DNA of 64,000 nucleotides from a virus. Position numbers and translations under genes: made by a program. Shown piece by piece: positions 48,321-54,517 of this stretch. Below the pieces are notes generated by a model. It was not told where the DNA came from, searched no databases, and saw only the letters and a program-made list of their open reading frames with translations. Where the stretch lies: the IMG/VR virus record IMGVR_UViG_3300027823_000001, positions 1 through 64,000 of that record; one strand, written 5' to 3'. Position 1 is the first letter of the stretch. The number at the start of each line of letters is the position of its first letter.

Positions 48321-48379
48321 GGTCTTGACGGATGCAAAGCACCAACACATCCTCTCCGCTGTAAAAGGAGGATGTCATC

Positions 48380-48565
48380 ATGTCCACGACTCACGAACTC
48401 TCTGTGCTTGGTGCCGCTGTCCTGGTGACGGTGAGCGAACGCGACGAACTCTTCACCGCGAAGGTGAACGGCATGCCTGAGGTGCAGGCCGTCGCGACAA
48501 CGCGAGAGGGCGTGCTGCGCAAGATCGCGCATCAGCTCACCTACGCGGTCGATCAAGCCGCCTGA
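48380..48565 (+). CDS. Small hypothetical protein with strong ribosome-binding site
   Basis: The 61-residue product looks beta-alpha (VLVTVSERDELFTAKVNG, then a helix). AAAAGGAGGATGTCATC is one of the best Shine-Dalgarno sequences in the window, so high expression is likely. It stands alone between a terminator and a hairpin. No family is recognised. Confidence 0.6.
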   Translation: MSTTHELSVLGAAVLVTVSERDELFTAKVNGMPEVQAVATTREGVLRKIAHQLTYAVDQAA

Positions 48566-48622
48566 AGAACCTGCACCGTGACGCCGTGGAGGCTTGCGAC
48601 CCCCACAGCACGTGATGCACTA

Positions 48623-48666
48623 GAGAGCCCCGTCGCCGCGTTGTTACCGCGAGCTGACGGGCTCTC
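48623..48666 (+). terminator. Bulged hairpin, terminator candidate
   Basis: GAGAGCCCCGTC (48623-48634) pairs with GACGGGCTCTC (48656-48666) with one bulged base and a long loop. There is no T-run. The recurrent promoter-like motif starts 2 nt after the stem, so it separates two transcripts. Confidence 0.45.
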
Positions 48667-48667
48667 G

Positions 48668-48680
48668 CATCGGGTATGTA
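48668..48680 (+). promoter_or_regulatory. Recurrent phage promoter-like motif (copy 12)
   Basis: CATCGGGTATGTA ends 7 nt before ATG 48687, the leaderless spacing. Confidence 0.55.
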
Positions 48681-48686
48681 CAGGGC

Positions 48687-48758
48687 ATGAAACTCAGCAG
48701 CGCGATCCAGGCCTTCGTGATCGAAGTGCACAACGTGAACGAGGTGCCTCGTGGCTGA
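48687..48758 (+). CDS. Micro-ORF, 23 residues
   Basis: The frame starts at the leaderless position after the promoter-like motif and overlaps the next GTG start by 8 nt. It encodes a short peptide beginning MKLSSAIQAFVIEVHN. It may be a leader peptide that couples translation to the next gene. Confidence 0.35.
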   Translation: MKLSSAIQAFVIEVHNVNEVPRG

Positions 48759-48957
48759 TGACTGGCACAGACTCTCGCCCGCAGACACGCGCACGATGCT
48801 AGCGAACAAAGGCGTGCGTCGTATCCGCGACCACGACATGACTCGCCAGATCCTGAACTGGAGATGTTGCCGACACTGCGGACTGCTGGGTTTGAAGAAC
48901 GAAGCAACGCGACAAGCGCTGCGCGCCAAGTGCATCACCTACGAGGATGCGAAATGA
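48751..48957 (+). CDS. Small CxxC protein
   Basis: The 68-residue protein has CCRHCGLLGLKN near residues 39-50 and a later Cys, a pattern of small phage zinc proteins. It starts at GTG 48751 within the micro-ORF and overlaps the next gene by ATGA. Function is unknown. Confidence 0.55.
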   Translation: MADDWHRLSPADTRTMLANKGVRRIRDHDMTRQILNWRCCRHCGLLGLKNEATRQALRAKCITYEDAK

Positions 48958-49496
48958 AACGAGCCGAACGACTGCGCCTCGACACCGCGCGCCACGCAAA
49001 CATCACAGGTTGGTTCGCGCGCCACGCCCTCGTGCGCAAACTGGAAGTGGACGGCGTGGTGACGAGCGCGCGCTTCCAACGCATCCGAACGCAGCCGCCC
49101 GACTTCTTCGGACGGTGGGATAGCGCCTACTGGTTCGAGGTCGTGATGCTCCAGAATGGCAGGCTGCTCGTGCATGGGGACTTTGAGATGGTGATGTTCG
49201 CGCAGCACCATTGCTCCAACCTCAACGGCGCCGTCAACTGGCTCGGGCAGTCCGGGCTCGGCGATCCCTACGTCTACGAGAAGGCGAACATGGGCATGCA
49301 CATGAGGATGCTCGCTCACGATCGCGTGGACGTGGCGCATGCGGCACTGCGCACTGCGCGCGCTCTCTTGTTCGCCAACCAGTGCCCAGTGCTGAACCCT
49401 CTGCACATGGAGCCGTGCTGCTTCATGGCAGGGCACCCGGCCGATTGCGTCGTGCGCACAGACGATAGGCTCGGGACGCCTGGTCAGGGCGCCTGA
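48954..49496 (+). CDS. Hypothetical protein
   Basis: The 180-residue product has a basic N-terminus and a beta-rich aromatic middle (DSAYWFEVVMLQNGRLLVHG). The C-terminus has clustered Cys/His residues (MEPCCFMAGHPADC). No family is recognised. A promoter-like motif starts 6 nt after its stop. Confidence 0.5.
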   Translation: MKRAERLRLDTARHANITGWFARHALVRKLEVDGVVTSARFQRIRTQPPDFFGRWDSAYWFEVVMLQNGRLLVHGDFEMVMFAQHHCSNLNGAVNWLGQSGLGDPYVYEKANMGMHMRMLAHDRVDVAHAALRTARALLFANQCPVLNPLHMEPCCFMAGHPADCVVRTDDRLGTPGQGA

Positions 49497-49501
49497 CCAC
49501 G

Positions 49502-49514
49502 CATCGTGTATAGT
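49502..49514 (+). promoter_or_regulatory. Recurrent phage promoter-like motif (copy 13)
   Basis: CATCGTGTATAGT lies 31 nt before ATG 49533. GTGGAGGTTCCGACC, with a good ribosome-binding site, lies between. Confidence 0.6.
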
Positions 49515-49532
49515 ATGGTGGAGGTTCCGACC

Positions 49533-50069
49533 ATGACTCGCATCGCACTCACCCTCGCACTTCTCACGCTGGCCTGCTGCGGCGAGCGCATCGTCTACGT
49601 CTACCCTGACACCAGCGCAGAGGACGCAGGCCCAACGGCGGACGCAGGCGCCCCTCAGCGCGACGCGGAGGTCGCGCCCGACGCCGAGGGTGTGGATGCC
49701 CCTCGTGGCACCTGTGAGCCCGACAGGACGCCCGGCACGGTGAGCCACAGTGACTGCCGCTCGGTGAGCGGTCGCACGATCTGCGACGCGGTCAGCGAAC
49801 AGTGCGTGTCAGAGCCCGTGGACTTCTGCGGCGCATGCGCGAGCAACGCGGACTGCGCCAACTTCGACTTGACCGCGCGCTGCACGTTCATCGAAGGCGG
49901 TGGGCGCTCCAACAACGACTCGGCGTGCCTCTCACCGTGCACCGTCGCAGCGGACTGCGACTTCTTGCGCCGCGACTGGATCAACGTCGCATGCATGCCG
50001 CTCGGCGCAGGGTCGTTCTGCTTGCCGGACTTTGGCCACTGCCGCGACCATTCAGGCTCGCGCCGCTGA
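49533..50069 (+). CDS. Cys-rich secreted lipoprotein
   Basis: The 178-residue protein has a lipoprotein-type signal (ALLTLAC, Cys15). An Asp/Ala/Pro-rich spacer and a Cys-rich domain with about twelve Cys follow (NADCANFDLTARC, CTVAADCDF). The layout resembles disulphide-rich surface lipoproteins common in myxobacteria and relatives. As a phage gene it may change the host envelope, for example in superinfection exclusion. ATG 49533 has a GGAGG leader; GTG 49506 and ATG 49515 are alternatives. Confidence 0.6.
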   Translation: MTRIALTLALLTLACCGERIVYVYPDTSAEDAGPTADAGAPQRDAEVAPDAEGVDAPRGTCEPDRTPGTVSHSDCRSVSGRTICDAVSEQCVSEPVDFCGACASNADCANFDLTARCTFIEGGGRSNNDSACLSPCTVAADCDFLRRDWINVACMPLGAGSFCLPDFGHCRDHSGSRR

Positions 50070-50908
50070 TGCTGAGTGATGAGGAGTTCGCCGTGCGCAT
50101 GAGGGTGCTGCGCGGCGATGCACCACTCAAGCGCACGGCACCGTGGCAGCAGCTGATGGACATCTCGATCGCGAACGTGCGCGACATGATCTACACGCCT
50201 GGCATCGCAGACAACGAAGGTAACGTCGAGCCCTTGCAATGCGTGAGCTTCGGCGAAGCAACGGCGGACACTGGTGCCGGCGCGCTGATCAGGCCTTTCG
50301 TGGTCAGCTCGACGCGCGCGGATTACGGTGCGAAGCGCTCGATGGTCGAGAAGACGGTGCGCTCTGATGGTGAAGAGCTGACGAGCTGGCTTGTGCAACA
50401 GCCAGGCGCCGATCAGTTCCTCTCGGTCGAGTTCTGCACATCACTCTACGAGAACACGGTGAGGCTGCTGCTCAAGAGCGTCTTGACACCACATCGTGCA
50501 ATCCAATACTGGCAAGACGCCTTCGATGCAGGACTGCTGCGCCAAGGCATGCACCCGCGGTGGCGTCACCTGGCAGAGCCTCGCGCTTACGGCTGGCAGG
50601 TGACAACCATCGAGTGTCCAAAGGGTGAAGACCGCGCGGTCTTCACGCTGCGCAAAGAAGCCGTTTGGATCGATCACGATGGCAAGCTCGCAACACCGTG
50701 GGGCGCGGTCGACAGTGCCTACACCGATCCGATGGTGATCTCAGGTAGCAGTCTCGAACGCCTGATCGAGAAGTACAGTGACGCCATGGAGATGGTGGAC
50801 AGCAGGACGTGCATTGAAGGATTGCAGATGCCCTCTTACGATCGGGCCCGTGTTGCGAGTATCCTCGCGGCGCAGACCGTGCTCGTGGAGGTACCGCTTG
50901 CCCCGTGA
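50069..50908 (+). CDS. Hypothetical protein
   Basis: The 279-residue protein has no recognised domain. It is mixed alpha/beta, with segments such as AYGWQVTTIECPKGEDRAVF. It starts at a TGATG overlap with the lipoprotein gene. Together with the next three genes it leads into the packaging region, so a virion or head-completion role is possible but unsupported. Confidence 0.5.
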   Translation: MLSDEEFAVRMRVLRGDAPLKRTAPWQQLMDISIANVRDMIYTPGIADNEGNVEPLQCVSFGEATADTGAGALIRPFVVSSTRADYGAKRSMVEKTVRSDGEELTSWLVQQPGADQFLSVEFCTSLYENTVRLLLKSVLTPHRAIQYWQDAFDAGLLRQGMHPRWRHLAEPRAYGWQVTTIECPKGEDRAVFTLRKEAVWIDHDGKLATPWGAVDSAYTDPMVISGSSLERLIEKYSDAMEMVDSRTCIEGLQMPSYDRARVASILAAQTVLVEVPLAP

Positions 50909-51455
50909 ACGACCGAAGACCTACGGAGAGGAGCTACGCCGCTGGCCTCCTGAGATGCTCTCCAGCGGAGAGCTGAAGCAGCTCGCCGATGAACGTGCGT
51001 GGGAGCGCACGCACCCGCAAGAGGTCGCCGCGCTCGACGCGCTACTCGGCGAGCGCGTGGTGCTCGTTGCAAAGCAGGAGGGCCTCTATGCGACGTGGGC
51101 AGAGGAACTACCGCCACGCGAGCGCCGCATCCCCGGAGTGACTGGGATCCTCATCCCGACGCACCTACGCGCAGGGCTCGCGTTCGTGGTCCAGGCAAGG
51201 CTCGGCTCACGGCTGCTGGGAGTCGATGCAGTTGGAGAGCCGTGGCTCTTGCGTCGCGAGTGGCTGCGAGTCTCACATCGTGTAGAGAGTGCGCATGGTA
51301 CTGAAGAAGGGCCGAACAGTACGAGTAGGACCGCCGATCAGCAACGCGACGCGAGAGGCGCTAGCGCGAGCGACAGCTGCACAGCCCGAGCCCCCGAAGC
51401 AGCGCCGCGACATCCTGGTTTCGTCGAACGTCACCCCCGACCAATGCTCCGATGA
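50898..51455 (+). CDS. Hypothetical protein with TTG start
   Basis: The 185-residue frame starts at TTG 50898, chosen because GTGGAGG ends 6 nt upstream and no better start exists. Residues 1 to about 130 are protein-like (EEGLY-type helices, VTGILIPTHLRAGLAFVVQA). The last 50 residues are low-complexity and read the next gene out of frame, giving a 161-bp overlap. No family is recognised. Confidence 0.45.
   Translation: MPRERPKTYGEELRRWPPEMLSSGELKQLADERAWERTHPQEVAALDALLGERVVLVAKQEGLYATWAEELPPRERRIPGVTGILIPTHLRAGLAFVVQARLGSRLLGVDAVGEPWLLRREWLRVSHRVESAHGTEEGPNSTSRTADQQRDARGASASDSCTARAPEAAPRHPGFVERHPRPMLR
51276..51288 (+). promoter_or_regulatory. Recurrent phage promoter-like motif (copy 14)
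   Basis: CATCGTGTAGAGA ends 7 nt before ATG 51295, the leaderless spacing; no ribosome-binding site is visible. Confidence 0.6.
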
Positions 51456-52113
51456 CCAGCTCGCGCGCCGCCTACGCCTGAAGCGCGGTGAGCTGGTCGC
51501 AGCGGAAGGCAACGAGCACGACATCGCGTCGATCACTGCGACGATGCGCGAGATCAACGGGTTCCTGTGCGGACGCATGCGCACCGATCACCCGTGGCAC
51601 AGGACTCCGAACGCATTACTGAACGCACTACACGGCATCACGCGTGGCGCAGGGCGCAGCGTGCAGGGCTTCTTTGGATCGCTCGCAAAGCCTCAGCAAA
51701 TAGTGTCATCGGGGTGTATCCGGGTCGACGAGATCGGCTACACGACAGGCCCGATGGCGCTCTCGGAGCACGAGGTCGGTTGGTTCAACGGAGGCACGTT
51801 GATCCTCGCGTGGGATGTGTTTGAGCACCGCAACGCGATCCGCCAACTGCGCGCGGTGGACGTTGATGGCTACGGCGTGCAAGGCCTCATACTCGATCGA
51901 GTGCTTCGCGTCCCCATCACCTCGGACTACCGCTTTCAGACTGAGTACCCTACACGATCAGCAGTGGATGCAGAGCGCCATGCGCTGCGCATCTTCTCGC
52001 GAGTCAGCAACGCACCTCAAGATCAACACACCGTGTGGGGCCCTGCGGGCGGTGCAGCGATCGATCTGATCGCCGAGCTGAACGCAGTGCACGGCTTCAC
52101 CGCGTACGTCTGA
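51295..52113 (+). CDS. Hypothetical protein upstream of terminase
   Basis: The 272-residue product has a basic N-terminus (VLKKGRTVRVGPP), a helical segment with DDQLARRLRLKRGELVAA, and a beta-rich second half. The motif at 51276 supports ATG 51295 rather than GTG 51289. Its position directly before the large terminase makes a packaging-related role possible, but the sequence does not show one. Confidence 0.5.
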   Translation: MVLKKGRTVRVGPPISNATREALARATAAQPEPPKQRRDILVSSNVTPDQCSDDQLARRLRLKRGELVAAEGNEHDIASITATMREINGFLCGRMRTDHPWHRTPNALLNALHGITRGAGRSVQGFFGSLAKPQQIVSSGCIRVDEIGYTTGPMALSEHEVGWFNGGTLILAWDVFEHRNAIRQLRAVDVDGYGVQGLILDRVLRVPITSDYRFQTEYPTRSAVDAERHALRIFSRVSNAPQDQHTVWGPAGGAAIDLIAELNAVHGFTAYV

Positions 52114-52163
52114 AAGCAGAGCGCTGTTGCGCGTTCCGGCAAGTGCGCGCACTCTGATGGTGA

Positions 52164-53885
52164 ATGCACTCCTTCCCTGCGACGGCTTCTCGCAAGGGTA
52201 CGACGCGATCGGTACCAGCTGCGAAAGCCACCGTCACCGCGTCGCACCTTGGTCATGATCCAACGTGGGGACCGCTGTACGCGAACATGCTCGCGCAGTC
52301 GCTGTGTCTGTTCGCGAGAGACATACTCGGACTGACCATCGCCGAGTTCATGCTGGAGTGGGAGGACATGGTCCACTCTCACGATCGGATCGCGACGCTC
52401 GCTGCTCGTGACCACGGCAAGAGCACTTGGTGGACCTACGCCTACCCGATCTGGCGCGCCGTGTTCGAGCCAGGCGCTGAGGTTTACATCTTCGGCAAGA
52501 CGCAGGAGAGCGCGCAGGAGTACATTGACATCATCCTCTATGGGAAGGGCAACCTCCGAGGCATGGTGGACATCGCGTCGCTCTCGGACTTGGTGCCGAC
52601 GCGCGAGCAGACGATGCGAGACCCGCGTCTGCGCCTGAACAAGAGCGACGTGCGCTTTCACAATGGCTCGCGCATCCGCGCCGTGTCGTGGGGCAAGAGC
52701 ACGCGTGGTCGCCACCCGAAGTACGTAGTGTGCGACGACGTACTCTCCGATGAGGACATGTGGTCGGAGACGACGCGCAAAAAGAACATCGAGTACTTCA
52801 AGGGCGCGATCACGAACATGCCGCCGCCCAACGGTCAGCTGATCGTGGTGGGCACGCCCTTCCATGCAGCGGACCTATACAACTGGCTGCGTATCAACAA
52901 GCGCTACACGTTCAAGAAGTTCCCGGGCATCGTGCGAGAGGGGGGCACTGAGCGCGCTCTCTTCCCAGGGCGATGGTCTCTGAAGCTGCTCTACATGAAG
53001 CGGGAGGAGATCGGCTCTGTCGCGTTCGCGCGAGAGATCCTGTGCGAGCCCATCACAGACGACCTCTCGATCTTCCCCTCGCACCTGTTCCCGCCGCTGC
53101 ACGATGCAGGCATGCGACTGCGCCCCAAGCGCAGCGTGATCAAGCAACTGGGCTGGCAGGTCTACATGGGCGTGGACCTCGCGCTCTCTGCGAGCGTCGG
53201 CGCCGACTTCACCGTGATCTTCGTGATCGCCAAAGATCACGATGGTCAGCGCTACATTCTGGACATCGTACGCACCAAGGGGCTCGCGTTTCGCAAGCAG
53301 CTCGAACTGATCGAACGCGTCGCCAAGCGATACGACCCGAACCTGATCTTCATTGAGGCCAACCTCTTCCAACGCATCTACAGCGACGAGATGCGCCGCA
53401 CGACCGACCTCCCGGTCAAGCCGTTCATCACGCACGCGCACAACAAGAACCCACTCGACAAGGGCATTCCCTCGCTGCGCATCCTGCTGGAGAACGAGAA
53501 GTACACGATCCCGTACGACACCAAGGATGCTTACACCGTCGAGAACATCGTAACGTGGGAGAGCGAGGCGAGCCAGTTCGGCTTCGTCGATGGGAAGCTA
53601 CAGGGGATCGGCGAACACGACGATACGGTGATGGCGTGGTGGCTCGCTGAAGAAGCCTGCAAGGCCGGCGGCTTCACGTTCGCGATGGGTGACGACGAGG
53701 AGACGGGCGAGGGAGGCGACATCGTTGGTGACGACTCTCCTGGCGGCGCTGAGGAAGATGCACACTGGAAGCGCGAGATGGGGCTCACTGATGAGGGTGA
53801 CGAGAAGGAGGACGCGGCTGAAGACGATCGCTTCGAGGACTACGACGATCCGTTCGGCATCGGACCACCGAAGCGCCCTTCGTGA
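52164..53885 (+). CDS. terL: Terminase large subunit
   Basis: The 573-residue protein is the DNA-packaging motor. Its ATPase domain has Walker A ARDHGKST (residues 81-88) and Walker B YVVCDD (187-192), plus a coupling VVGTP near 228-232. The RNase H-like nuclease domain has the first Asp in MGVDLALS (Asp338), a Glu in IFIEAN near 398, and HDD at 485-487. An acidic C-terminal tail follows. It would cut and pump concatemeric DNA into proheads. The start at ATG 52164 lacks a strong ribosome-binding site. Confidence 0.9.
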   Translation: MHSFPATASRKGTTRSVPAAKATVTASHLGHDPTWGPLYANMLAQSLCLFARDILGLTIAEFMLEWEDMVHSHDRIATLAARDHGKSTWWTYAYPIWRAVFEPGAEVYIFGKTQESAQEYIDIILYGKGNLRGMVDIASLSDLVPTREQTMRDPRLRLNKSDVRFHNGSRIRAVSWGKSTRGRHPKYVVCDDVLSDEDMWSETTRKKNIEYFKGAITNMPPPNGQLIVVGTPFHAADLYNWLRINKRYTFKKFPGIVREGGTERALFPGRWSLKLLYMKREEIGSVAFAREILCEPITDDLSIFPSHLFPPLHDAGMRLRPKRSVIKQLGWQVYMGVDLALSASVGADFTVIFVIAKDHDGQRYILDIVRTKGLAFRKQLELIERVAKRYDPNLIFIEANLFQRIYSDEMRRTTDLPVKPFITHAHNKNPLDKGIPSLRILLENEKYTIPYDTKDAYTVENIVTWESEASQFGFVDGKLQGIGEHDDTVMAWWLAEEACKAGGFTFAMGDDEETGEGGDIVGDDSPGGAEEDAHWKREMGLTDEGDEKEDAAEDDRFEDYDDPFGIGPPKRPS

Positions 53886-53920
53886 CGATGCCACACGCGC
53901 ACGCTACGCTGCGCGCACTA

Positions 53921-53941
53921 CGCAGGTGGGGTCCACCTGCG
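53921..53941 (+). other. Perfect 9-bp hairpin before a head gene
   Basis: CGCAGGTGG and CCACCTGCG flank a three-base loop. The hairpin lies 8 nt before a GAAAGGA ribosome-binding site and could stabilise the mRNA or attenuate transcription after terminase. Confidence 0.55.
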
Positions 53942-53963
53942 CAACTGAAAGGAACGGACCATC

Positions 53964-54389
53964 ATGGGTATTCGCACTCTCTACTCGGACATCTATCTCA
54001 ACACGCAGAACGGCAAGACCGACGTACCGTACGCGAGCAAGCTCGAACTCGTGCGCGCGATCATGCTGCACGCGGCCGAGGCGTACTCGGGACGCTTCAC
54101 CGGAACGGGCGCAGCGCTGGAGGTCGTGACCCCCTTCGCTCCGGGCTTCGTGATCCTCTTCAATCGCACGGCGCCATGCTTGGTGGTGAAGATGCCTGGC
54201 ATGGCTGCGGCTGCGTCGATGAAGCTCAACGGCACGCCCGCGCTGACGTACACGGGCACCAACATGGTCACACTCGGCGTGGTGGCTGGTCCGCTGGGCT
54301 TCACGGTCGGCACGGATGCCGACCTCAACACGGCCGCCGAAGTGGTCGAGTGGGTGGCGCTCGGCTTCCGTGATCAGGCCTCTCTCTGA
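53964..54389 (+). CDS. Putative virion protein
   Basis: The 141-residue protein is beta-rich with many small residues (VVTPFAPGFVILFNRTAP, TNMVTLGVVAGPLGFTVG). It resembles small capsid-decoration or head proteins in general character only. A good ribosome-binding site (GAAAGGAACGG) suggests strong expression. It lies between terminase and the large head genes. A similar small protein follows the portal gene at 61639. Confidence 0.5.
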   Translation: MGIRTLYSDIYLNTQNGKTDVPYASKLELVRAIMLHAAEAYSGRFTGTGAALEVVTPFAPGFVILFNRTAPCLVVKMPGMAAAASMKLNGTPALTYTGTNMVTLGVVAGPLGFTVGTDADLNTAAEVVEWVALGFRDQASL

Positions 54390-54418
54390 TCGCGTGAACA
54401 GGCTCTGACGCGCGACAC

Positions 54419-54431
54419 CATCGCGTAGAGG
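54419..54431 (+). promoter_or_regulatory. Recurrent phage promoter-like motif (copy 15)
   Basis: CATCGCGTAGAGG lies 99 nt before ATG 54518, with a strong hairpin in between. It is the most distant copy from its gene and varies at the sixth base. Confidence 0.4.
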
Positions 54432-54439
54432 AGCGGGAT

Positions 54440-54468
54440 ACCCTGGCAGGTGGAGCCCCTGCCAGGGT
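54440..54468 (+). other. Perfect 11-bp hairpin in a 5' leader
   Basis: ACCCTGGCAGG (54440-54450) pairs with CCTGCCAGGGT (54458-54468) around a 7-nt loop. There is no T-run. It lies just downstream of promoter-like copy 15, so it would form in the leader RNA of the 918-residue protein gene. Confidence 0.65.
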
Positions 54469-54517
54469 CGCATCCTCGTGTGGGCGGGACGCGGATGCAC
54501 TACTCTTGAGGTGAACG

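Noticed and set aside
48325-48353. Sigma-70-type promoter with TTGACG before the gene at 48380
   Set aside because: No acceptable -10 hexamer occurs at normal spacing.
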